A stretch of 64,000 nt of DNA from Oceaniferula marina (GTDB lineage Bacteria; Verrucomicrobiota; Verrucomicrobiia; Verrucomicrobiales; Akkermansiaceae), in assembly GCF_013391475.1 (NCBI RefSeq), contig NZ_JACBAZ010000002.1, positions 835,837 through 899,836 of the forward strand, given 5' to 3'. Numbering within the stretch: the stretch's first letter is position 1; every line of letters begins with the position of its first letter. Shown here one piece after another: positions 40,664-48,387 of the stretch. The notes under the pieces were generated by a model. It saw nothing but the letters and a program-made list of their open reading frames with translations, was not told the origin of the DNA and made no database searches. The translations under genes were made by a program, and so were the position numbers.

Positions 40664-41950
40664 TTAGCCGAAGGTATTGGGAAGCCACAGCGAGATCTCT
40701 TCGAAGAAGCTGATCAGCATCAGGGCGATGATCATGGCGATGTAGAAGGGGATCATGGCACGTGAAACCCGCGCGATGTTTCCCTTACCCACACTGCAGC
40801 CGACAAAGAGGCAGGTTCCAACGGGCGGGGTGCACAGGCCGATGCAGAGGTTGGTGATCATGATGATGCCAAAATGTACCGGATCGATGCCGAGGGCGGC
40901 GGTTACCGGAGCGAGGATCGGGGTGAAGATCAAGACCGCTGGGGTCATGTCCATGAAGATACCGACGATGAGGAGCAGGACGTTGATGGTCAGGATGATG
41001 ACAACCGGGTTTTCACTCATGCCGATCAGGGCGGCGCTGCACATCTGAGGGATCTGTTCGGTGGTGAGGAACTGGCTCATTGCCCGGCTGGCGGCAACCA
41101 ATAGCAGGACCACCGCGGTGGTCTTGGCTGCCCGGTAGATGATGCCCTTGAGCTCCACAATCTTGACTTCGCGGAAGAAGACAACGGCAAGCAGAAAGGC
41201 CCAGACAACGGCGATGGCCGAAGCTTCGGTCGGAGTGAAAATGCCCGCCATGATCCCCCCGAGAACGAGCACAACCAACATCAGACTGGGCAATGCCATT
41301 AGTCCGCTTTTGATGACGCTTTCGGATGTTGTCGATCCTTGGACGATTCCTTTTTTGCGGCTCACCACATAACTGATGACCATGAGCATCAGACCGACGA
41401 GGACTCCAGGGATGATGCCGGCCATAAACAGCTTGGCGATCGAGACGTTCCCCATCGACACGGCATAAACGATCATGACATTGCTGGGAGGGATGAGGAG
41501 CCCGGTGGTGGCTGAGCTGGTGGTTAGCGCGATATTAAAATCGCGGTCGTAGCCTTTCCGGTTCATTTCCGGGATCAGAGTACCACCGATCGATGACACG
41601 GCTGCTGCTGCTGAACCGGAAATGGCGCCAAAGAGCATGCAGGTCAGGGTGTTCACCCAAGCGAGTCCACCGGGGAAACGTCCGACCAGCGCAGAGGCAA
41701 AGTCGATTAGTCGGCGCGCCTGTCCTCCGGCACCGAGAAGCTCACCGGCGAGAATGAAAAAGGGAATGGCGAGCAGGGTGAAGCTCTCCGGTCCCGAGGC
41801 CATATCCGATGCCACGGTGACGAGCACTTGTTCATACCCCAGTGCCCAGGCTGCAACGACGGTAACGGCGGCGAGGACAAAGGCGATCGGGATATCGATC
41901 ACCAGGAGAACGACGAAGAGGACCAGTAGAATGGTGATGGCGAGGCTCAT
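40664..41950 (-). CDS. dctM: TRAP transporter large permease, DctM/SiaM type
   Basis: A 428-residue inner-membrane protein of normal length with about twelve hydrophobic segments. Family sequences include MASGPESFTLLAIPFFILAG, LTCMLFGAISGSAAAAVSSI, GTLIPEMNRKGYDRDFNIAL and TTSSATTGLLIPPSNVMIVY. It forms the sodium-driven transport core with the small permease. It overlaps the dctQ start by four bases and is the last gene of the uxaC-dctPQM operon, so the likely substrate is a uronate or related sugar acid. Confidence 0.95.
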   Translation of the reverse strand: MSLAITILLVLFVVLLVIDIPIAFVLAAVTVVAAWALGYEQVLVTVASDMASGPESFTLLAIPFFILAGELLGAGGQARRLIDFASALVGRFPGGLAWVNTLTCMLFGAISGSAAAAVSSIGGTLIPEMNRKGYDRDFNIALTTSSATTGLLIPPSNVMIVYAVSMGNVSIAKLFMAGIIPGVLVGLMLMVISYVVSRKKGIVQGSTTSESVIKSGLMALPSLMLVVLVLGGIMAGIFTPTEASAIAVVWAFLLAVVFFREVKIVELKGIIYRAAKTTAVVLLLVAASRAMSQFLTTEQIPQMCSAALIGMSENPVVIILTINVLLLIVGIFMDMTPAVLIFTPILAPVTAALGIDPVHFGIIMITNLCIGLCTPPVGTCLFVGCSVGKGNIARVSRAMIPFYIAMIIALMLISFFEEISLWLPNTFG

Positions 41951-42441
41951 GCGTCGGCGCTCCCTTCTGTTTTCGATTGGATGGTGTTGATCAGCATTTC
42001 GATATTAAACAAGGCGATGAAGGTTCCGCTGAAGGGGACGGAGAGGTAGAGCCACGCTTTTTGGATGCCAAGCGTCGACATCATTTGGCCGAAGTGAAGT
42101 CGCTCCATCGTGAGTTGAATTCCCCCGACGACCATGACGGCAAGGGTAAAGAAGAGCACGATGATCAGGGCGACGATCCGTAGTTTTTTTGCTGCTCCCG
42201 GGTGGAGTTTGGTCATGAGGAGGTTGATGCCGAGGTGGGCGTTGTCGCGGTAAGCAATGGCGGCGCCACAGAAGACCAGCCAGACCAGGAGGAAGGTGGC
42301 GAGCTCTTCCGTCCAGCGGATCTGGTTGCCTACAAGGTAGCGGGATCCGACGCCGAGCACGACATCGATGATGAGGATTGTAAACACCCCGATGGAAAAC
42401 CAGGTGAGGATCGCGTGTAAGATGCGGTTGAGTGATTGCAT
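41947..42441 (-). CDS. dctQ: TRAP transporter small permease, DctQ type
   Basis: A 164-residue protein with four membrane helices (about 12-32, 49-65, 88-110 and 128-148). The family motif around the second helix, RWTEELATFLLVWLVFCGAA, is clear. It pairs with DctM. It overlaps dctM by four bases and starts 12 bp after the dctP-like stop. Confidence 0.92.
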   Translation of the reverse strand: MQSLNRILHAILTWFSIGVFTILIIDVVLGVGSRYLVGNQIRWTEELATFLLVWLVFCGAAIAYRDNAHLGINLLMTKLHPGAAKKLRIVALIIVLFFTLAVMVVGGIQLTMERLHFGQMMSTLGIQKAWLYLSVPFSGTFIALFNIEMLINTIQSKTEGSADA

Positions 42442-42453
42442 GGTGATGGTGGA

Positions 42454-43476
42454 TTATTTTCGGGTTGCCCGGATTCTGTCGTAAACGTCTTTGATATCAC
42501 CGGTGGCGTATTTTTTGATGACCGGCTTGCAGGCATCCCGATAAGGGGTGGTGTCGACCGTTAGTATGCTGACGCCATCCTGTTCCATGGCTTTCAAGGA
42601 TTTTTGTGTGGCTTCGACCCAGAGTTTTCGCTGGTATTCGGTGGCTTCAATCATCGCTTGTTTCAGCCATTGTTGTTCTTGGGCGCTTAATCTTTTCCAG
42701 ACCCGGTCACTGACGACAACCATGTCCGGGATACGTGAGTGGGCATCCAGAGTGAGGTGCTTGCAGATCTCGCTGTGTTTTGAGGATGTGATGCTGGGAG
42801 GGTTGTTTTCCGCTCCATCCACGACGCCTTGTTTCAGGGCGGTGTAGAGTTCACCCCAGGGGATGGGGGTGGGGGAGCCGCCGAGAGCTTCCACCAGATC
42901 CATGGCGACGGGGTCGCGCATCACACGGAATTTTTTCCCCACCATGTCGGCGGGTGTGCGGATGGGTTCGGTGGCATAAAAATTGCGGCTTCCCGAGTCG
43001 AAATACCCGAGGCCGGTGAATCCGCTTTCTTTGCCGTTGTCTCTTACGGAGAGGCGCTGAAGAAGCTCTTGTCCGATTTCTCCTTCGAGAACTTCCCAGA
43101 AGTGGTCGGCATCGTCAAAAAGGTAGGGAAGGCTGAATACTTTCATCAAGCTGACAAAGTTTCCCATCGGGGCCGTGCTGGTTTTGGTCATGGCGAGTGA
43201 CCCGCGCTGGACTTGTTCGATACAGCGGGTTTCGTCTCCCATCTGGCCCGAGGGAAAGATGACAAGTTTCATTTTTCCGTCTGAGATTTCTTCCAGTCGT
43301 TGTCCCATGAACTCGATGCCTTGATGAACCGGGTGGTTCGCTGGTAGCGAGTGGGCGCATTTTAACGTCCCTCGGTCCGGCAGGTTCTGGCTGCGCGAAA
43401 CGATGGCCAGAATGATGCAGATGAGCAGGACGCCGAGAATGCTGCTGGAAATGATGTTCGAGGATGTTTTTTTCAT
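42454..43476 (-). CDS. dctP: TRAP transporter solute-binding protein, DctP type
   Basis: A 340-residue periplasmic binding protein. The N-terminal hydrophobic segment (ISSSILGVLLICIILAIVS) is a signal peptide or anchor. DctP features are LKCAHSLPANHPVHQGIEFM, GSLAMTKTSTAPMGNF and FRVMRDPVAMDLVEALGG, in which the conserved Arg that binds the carboxylate of the ligand is present. AENNPPSITSSKHSEICK follows. It sits between uxaC (20 bp gap) and dctQ, suggesting a uronate such as glucuronate or galacturonate as ligand. Confidence 0.95.
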   Translation of the reverse strand: MKKTSSNIISSSILGVLLICIILAIVSRSQNLPDRGTLKCAHSLPANHPVHQGIEFMGQRLEEISDGKMKLVIFPSGQMGDETRCIEQVQRGSLAMTKTSTAPMGNFVSLMKVFSLPYLFDDADHFWEVLEGEIGQELLQRLSVRDNGKESGFTGLGYFDSGSRNFYATEPIRTPADMVGKKFRVMRDPVAMDLVEALGGSPTPIPWGELYTALKQGVVDGAENNPPSITSSKHSEICKHLTLDAHSRIPDMVVVSDRVWKRLSAQEQQWLKQAMIEATEYQRKLWVEATQKSLKAMEQDGVSILTVDTTPYRDACKPVIKKYATGDIKDVYDRIRATRK

Positions 43477-43496
43477 GCCTTGGAAAAAAGGAGATG

Positions 43497-44894
43497 TTAG
43501 TCGAAGTAGTTTTGGGCGTTGGAGTAGGAGATGTTTTTGACCATCTCGCCGACCATGCCGATATCATGAGGGATCTTACCATCGGCGATATCCTGGCCTA
43601 GCAGCTCGCAGAGAAGGCGGCGGAAGTATTCGTGGCGAGGGAAACTCATCATACTGCGGGAGTCGGTCAGCATACCGATGAAGTGGGAGAGTAGGCCGAG
43701 TTGGGACAGGGCGTTGAGCTGCCACTTCATGCCGTCGGACTGGTCGAGGAACCACCAGCCACTGCCGAATTGGACCTTTGCCTTGGTGCCCCCTTCGAAG
43801 AAATTGCCACACATACTTGCGAAGGCGTAGTTGTCGCGGGGGTTGAGGTTGTAGAGAATGGTTTTGGGAAGCGCCTGGCGCTTTGAGAGTTCTCCGAGCA
43901 GGAGGGCAAGGGAGGGGATCTGTTGTTGGTCGCCAATCGAGTCGCACCCGATGTCGGGTCCGAGTTTTTCGAACAGTCCGGTGTTGACGTTGCGGATGGC
44001 CCCGAGGTGAAGTTGCATCACCCAGCGTTTTTCGGCGTAGCGTTCACCGAGGAAGGTGAGCAGATTGCCGGCAAAGCCTTCGGCTTCATCTGCGCTGAGT
44101 GATTTGCCATTTCTCGCTTTTTGAAAACTGAGATCGGCTTCGGCGTCATCCGCGATGCGGAGTGGGCAGCGTTCCAGCCCGTGATCGGATGCCCGGCAGC
44201 CGACGCTATCAAAAAAATCGATCCGTCCGGCCAGTGCACTTTTTAGGTCTTCCAGGTGATGGAGGTCTGAATGGGCAACGGCAGATAGCCGGTCGAGCCA
44301 GTGGTTCCAAGCTGTGGGTTGTTGGATGCCCAATGCCGGGTCGGGACGGAAGGTCGGAGCCACGGTGGCCGGGCAGTCTGAGTCCTTGAGAGTGATGTGA
44401 TGTTCGAGTGAATCCGTAGGATCGTCGGTGGTGCCGATGAAGCGCACGTTTTGTTGTTCGAGGATCCCCCAGGATGTGTGGGACTCCTGCTGCAGCTGAT
44501 CGTTGGCTTGTTCCCAGATCGACTTGGCGCTGGTAGGGGTGAGAGGCGTGGTGATGCCGAAGTAGCGGGCGAGCTCCAGATGGGTCCAATGGTAGATCGG
44601 ATTGCGCAGGGTGTGGGGGACGGTGGCAGCGAAGGCTTGAAACTTTTCAAATGGCCCGGCGTCGCCGGTGCAGAATTGCTCCTCGGTGCCGTGCAGACGC
44701 ATGGCTCGCCACTTGTAGTGATCACCCTCGAGCCAGATGTCGGTAAGGTTGTTGAACCTTCGGTTGGTGGCGAGATCCGCGGGGGAAAGATGGCAGTGGT
44801 AGTCGAAGATCGGCTCATCGACGGCATAGCCGTGGTAAAGCTCCCGTGCCGCTTGGGATGTGAGTAAAAAGTCGTCGTGGATGAATGGGTGCAT
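43497..44894 (-). CDS. uxaC: Glucuronate (uronate) isomerase
   Basis: A 465-residue enzyme that converts D-glucuronate to D-fructuronate and D-galacturonate to D-tagaturonate, the first cytoplasmic step of hexuronate catabolism. The N-terminus IHDDFLLTSQAARELYHGYA and metal-site motif IFDYHCHLSPADLA are diagnostic, as are RNPIYHWTHLELARYFGI and the C-terminal ISYSNAQNYF. It is the first gene of an operon with a TRAP transporter. The rest of the pathway (uxaB, uxuB, uxuA, kdgK) is not in this window. The AT-rich region just upstream (44895-45003) probably holds the promoter. Confidence 0.97.
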   Translation of the reverse strand: MHPFIHDDFLLTSQAARELYHGYAVDEPIFDYHCHLSPADLATNRRFNNLTDIWLEGDHYKWRAMRLHGTEEQFCTGDAGPFEKFQAFAATVPHTLRNPIYHWTHLELARYFGITTPLTPTSAKSIWEQANDQLQQESHTSWGILEQQNVRFIGTTDDPTDSLEHHITLKDSDCPATVAPTFRPDPALGIQQPTAWNHWLDRLSAVAHSDLHHLEDLKSALAGRIDFFDSVGCRASDHGLERCPLRIADDAEADLSFQKARNGKSLSADEAEGFAGNLLTFLGERYAEKRWVMQLHLGAIRNVNTGLFEKLGPDIGCDSIGDQQQIPSLALLLGELSKRQALPKTILYNLNPRDNYAFASMCGNFFEGGTKAKVQFGSGWWFLDQSDGMKWQLNALSQLGLLSHFIGMLTDSRSMMSFPRHEYFRRLLCELLGQDIADGKIPHDIGMVGEMVKNISYSNAQNYFD

Positions 44895-45003
44895 AGCAAT
44901 GGAGTCCAGCGGATACCAGTGGCTAATGCATACGGGGTTCCCCCCTGCGTGTTAACCAAAAAAAGTTAATTGGTCATTAAATGTTCATTTTTGGATAAAA
45001 AAC

Positions 45004-45183
45004 TTAATTGGGGTTCGGATCTTGCCCGGTTTGATCGATGGCGGCGTATGCGGCGGAGGCTTTTTCCATGACCTCAAGCCATTCCTTGCGTTTATCTTTG
45101 CTGGTCATCGGGTCTTTGACTTTTTTTGCCGATTCCAACACTACATTTCCTAATTCCCCCAGCACTGTTCGTTTTGCAGCCAT
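45004..45183 (-). CDS. Small hypothetical protein (59 aa)
   Basis: An unrecognised 59-residue reading frame from ATG at 45183 to TAA at 45004 on the minus strand. The product is charged and helical (MAAKRTVLGELGNVVLESAK…KEWLEVMEKASAAYAAID) with no signal peptide or cysteine, and resembles a small regulatory or ribosome-associated protein in composition. It lies in the gap between uxaC and the plus-strand glycosidase, with an AT-rich stretch on its 3' side. The amino acid composition looks coding. It could be first in the uxaC transcript, 109 bp upstream. Confidence 0.6.
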   Translation of the reverse strand: MAAKRTVLGELGNVVLESAKKVKDPMTSKDKRKEWLEVMEKASAAYAAIDQTGQDPNPN

Positions 45184-45284
45184 AGCGAAGATCTAACATA
45201 ATGAGTGGATGGCCGCAAGGATTTCCTTTTTCATCAAAATGATATCAAGTCGAGGTTCTTTTTGTTGTTGATGGAGGTAGAATC

Positions 45285-48176
45285 ATGATGATTAGCGCCA
45301 CGACCTCTTCCCGTTTTACTCTGCTGCTATGTGCCGTATGTGTTCCCATGTTTGTTCCGTTGTCGGCGCAAGTGCCGGCGAACTATCAGCTCGAATCCGA
45401 CTGGTTGTTGAAAAACGAGGCCTTTGTCGCCGAAGTGACCAAAGACCGGCAAGCTGGTCGGCTGAATTTCAGCAATGGATTGTTTTCGCGTTCGATTGAT
45501 ATTCGGCTGGGCACGACCGTTGAGTATACGAACCTGATGACAGGTGAATCGGTGATTCGCGCGGTGGAGCCGGAAGGCTATGTCACCTTGGATGGAGTTC
45601 CGTATGCCATCGGCGGCGCGGATGGCCAGAAAAACAAAGCTTTTTTGACAGAGCCGTGGTTGAAAAACCTGAAGCCGCGTGAGGGTGCCCTACAGTTGGT
45701 GAATGTGGCAACCGGGGAGCCGGAACCTCGATTGAAGTGGAAGCGGGTGCGCCACCATGCTCCCGATGCGGTCTGGCCGCCAAAGGGGAAAACTATTCGT
45801 CTGGATTACCGTTTACCTGAGTCTCAGACTGAACTGTCTCTACACGATGTGTTGGTGGATTCCGACTTTGGGCGGCCTGTGCTTCTGGTGGATGAGTTTC
45901 AGGTATTGGATGCGGCATGGAAGGTGCATGCTACCAAGGCCCATGCCCGGGCCAATTTTGAGAATGAGGGCAAAGCAGGCGAGATTTACACGTTGCCAGA
46001 CACGGTGGTGTTTGCGGAGCGTCCGCTGCCAGCGGGGGTGGAGGTGGTTGAAGCGACGATTCATGCGGGAACCGATGGCTCGACCAGTTGGGGGCCGGGT
46101 ATTGGTCTGGTCTTTGAAAATGGCAAGGTGATGAAGTTGAACATACGGCCGGGAGGTTTGGCCAATGTCAACCGGCCGGTGTTGGGTATGTATGACGGCC
46201 AGCGTGAGCACCCACATCTTAGCGGCGAGGAAAAGGTCGACGTCGGTAAGCCCATCACGCTCCGAGCGAGATTGATCGACGATAAGGTGCTGTTTGATGC
46301 TCAGCAAGAGGGAGGTGTCTGGAAGCATTACCGTGCGGTGACCATTCCGGAGAGCTTTGGAAAAGCAAAAGCATTTCGGGTAGGTAAAATGGCGCTTGAT
46401 GGTGGCACGGCTGATCGGGGGAGGCAGGGCGAGTTGGTTCGTCTCCGGGTGAACAAGGTGGCAATGTATGGCGGCTTTGATCGCAGCCGATTGGATGATC
46501 TGGTAAAAAAACAAAAAATGCTGAGAAACCTGACCGTTTCGGTTCATTATGAAATCTATGATGGGGTGCCAGCCTTCAGTAAGTGGATTACAGTGAAGAA
46601 TGAAACCGGGAAACCCGTGAATCTGGATCGCTTTTGTGCCGAAACCTTGTCGGTTGTGGAGTATGACAACCAGGTGGAAGTTCGCGACGGTGTGTCCGTT
46701 CGCCCGCCGAGAAGTTTGCATGTTGAGACCGATATGGCCTTTGGTGGCATGAGCCAACGCAACGCCAACCGGCACACCGTGCATTGGCTCACCGACAAAA
46801 GTTTTTCTACCCAAGTGAACTGGGCGAAGCAAAACCCGTGCCTGTTAAAAGTGCAGCCAACGTTCGGTCCGGATCAGACAATCGAACAGGGGGAGACCTT
46901 TGAAAGCTTCCGTATGTTCCAGCTGGTGTATGATTCAGAAGACCGTGAGCGACGTGGGTTGGCGCTCAAGCGCATGTATCGCACCGTCGCTCCATGGGTG
47001 ACGGAGAACCCACTGATGCTGCATTGTAAATCGTCGAATGAGAAGGTGGTGAAAAATGCCATTGATCAAGCGGCCGCAACCGGCTTTGAGATGGTGATTT
47101 TGTCTTTTGGTTCCGGTTTTAATTCGGAGAATGACAACCCGGATTATCTGGCGAAGTGGAAAAAGATAAACGACTACGCTCTGCAGAAGGGAATTCATCT
47201 GGGAAGCTATTCACTTTACTCCTCGCGTAGTGCGGGGAAGGGAAATGACATCATTCCACCCAAGGGGATGAAGAACGCCCACGGGCGCTGCCCGGCGATC
47301 ACCAGTGCGTGGGGGCAGAAGTACATCAAAAAATTGTATAACCTGTTTGAGCAGACGGGCTTTATGGTATTTGAAAACGATGGAACCTACCCGGGAGATG
47401 TCGATGTCACCGCACGTCCTCCGTTGCAAAAAGGAGTCAACGATTCACGCTGGGTGCATTGGCGGATTTGGACCGATTTCTACAAGTTTTTACGTGCCCG
47501 TGGAGTGTATTTTAATCTGCCGGATTACTACTATCTGAGTGGATCAAACAAGTGTGGCATGGGCTACCGCGAAGTGAACTGGTCGCTGCCGAGAGAGCAA
47601 CAGCGGGTCATTGCCCGACAGAATATTTACGATGGAACCTGGGAAAAAACACCGAGTATGGGATGGATGTTTGTGCCCTTGGTGCAATACCACGGCGGTG
47701 GTGCTGCAGCGACGATCGAGCCACTGCACCAGCACCTCGACCACTACAAGCTGATGATGCAGTCGAACCTCGGACTGGGAGTGCAAGCCTGTTACCGCGG
47801 CCCCCGGCTTTATGATACGGAGGAAACCAAGCAGATGGTCACGGAGACGGTTGCCTGGTTTAAAAAACATCGTGAGATTTTGGAGTCGGATCTGGTTCAT
47901 GGCCGACGGGCTGATGGCCGGGATATCGATTGGATGCTACACGTCAATCCGAAGTCGAAAGAGAAGGCCTTTTTGTCTGTTTATAACCCGACGGATGCTG
48001 AGGTCAGCAAGGAGATCTGGGTGCCCTTGTATTATGCAGGGTTGAAAGGCAAAGCTCAGGTGTCTGTTAATGGGGGCGCTGTGGCACCCGTTGCCTTGGA
48101 TGGCTCTGCACGTGTTAAGCTAAAGGTGCGCGTTCCAGCCCAGGGGTATGGGTATTATGTGTTTGAGAAGCTTTAA
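45285..48176 (+). CDS. Secreted glycoside hydrolase, alpha-galactosidase-like (clan GH-D-like), with inserted lectin-like domain
   Basis: A 963-residue exported enzyme with a signal peptide (about 1-29, ending PLSA). The N-terminal beta-rich region resembles the super-sandwich of GH36-type enzymes (LNFSNGLFSRSIDIRLGTTV… and later ITVKNETGKPVNLDRFCAE). A concanavalin-like domain of about 190 residues appears inserted at about 210-400 (VEATIHAGTDGSTSWGPGIG… and ending VNKVAMYGG). A probable TIM barrel spans about 580-860 (GFEMVILSFGSGFNSEND; FMVFENDGTYPGDVDV, where an Asp may be the nucleophile), followed by a beta C-terminal domain. The exact family and bond cleaved cannot be fixed. It is upstream of GH31 and GH16 genes on the same strand. 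Confidence 0.75.
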   Translation: MMISATTSSRFTLLLCAVCVPMFVPLSAQVPANYQLESDWLLKNEAFVAEVTKDRQAGRLNFSNGLFSRSIDIRLGTTVEYTNLMTGESVIRAVEPEGYVTLDGVPYAIGGADGQKNKAFLTEPWLKNLKPREGALQLVNVATGEPEPRLKWKRVRHHAPDAVWPPKGKTIRLDYRLPESQTELSLHDVLVDSDFGRPVLLVDEFQVLDAAWKVHATKAHARANFENEGKAGEIYTLPDTVVFAERPLPAGVEVVEATIHAGTDGSTSWGPGIGLVFENGKVMKLNIRPGGLANVNRPVLGMYDGQREHPHLSGEEKVDVGKPITLRARLIDDKVLFDAQQEGGVWKHYRAVTIPESFGKAKAFRVGKMALDGGTADRGRQGELVRLRVNKVAMYGGFDRSRLDDLVKKQKMLRNLTVSVHYEIYDGVPAFSKWITVKNETGKPVNLDRFCAETLSVVEYDNQVEVRDGVSVRPPRSLHVETDMAFGGMSQRNANRHTVHWLTDKSFSTQVNWAKQNPCLLKVQPTFGPDQTIEQGETFESFRMFQLVYDSEDRERRGLALKRMYRTVAPWVTENPLMLHCKSSNEKVVKNAIDQAAATGFEMVILSFGSGFNSENDNPDYLAKWKKINDYALQKGIHLGSYSLYSSRSAGKGNDIIPPKGMKNAHGRCPAITSAWGQKYIKKLYNLFEQTGFMVFENDGTYPGDVDVTARPPLQKGVNDSRWVHWRIWTDFYKFLRARGVYFNLPDYYYLSGSNKCGMGYREVNWSLPREQQRVIARQNIYDGTWEKTPSMGWMFVPLVQYHGGGAAATIEPLHQHLDHYKLMMQSNLGLGVQACYRGPRLYDTEETKQMVTETVAWFKKHREILESDLVHGRRADGRDIDWMLHVNPKSKEKAFLSVYNPTDAEVSKEIWVPLYYAGLKGKAQVSVNGGAVAPVALDGSARVKLKVRVPAQGYGYYVFEKL

Positions 48177-48316
48177 CGATGGTCCTTTTTTGCCAATGGG
48201 AGCTTTACGATCCAGGTAAAATATTGGCACTTCTTCGGTGGTCTTGTATTAGCTTATGCTACTTCGTCATTTTTATCAAGTTGTGACGATGTTTGCTGTT
48301 GGTAAGAGAGGGTGAA

Positions 48317-48330
48317 ATCTAATTTTAGAT
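48317..48330. promoter_or_regulatory. Short palindrome upstream of the GH31 gene
   Basis: ATCTAA-TT-TTAGAT is a perfect 6-2-6 inverted repeat, 58 bp before the GH31 start in a 211-bp intergenic region. It could be an operator. It is AT-rich, so chance is possible. Confidence 0.3.
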
Positions 48331-48387
48331 AGAATACCCTGCAGATGATGTATCTGAACCAACGAACGCGTTAAAAATGATTTAAAC

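Noticed and set aside
45840-46832. 330-codon open frame antisense to the clan-D-like glycosidase
   Set aside because: Shadow of the long plus-strand gene; no domain.
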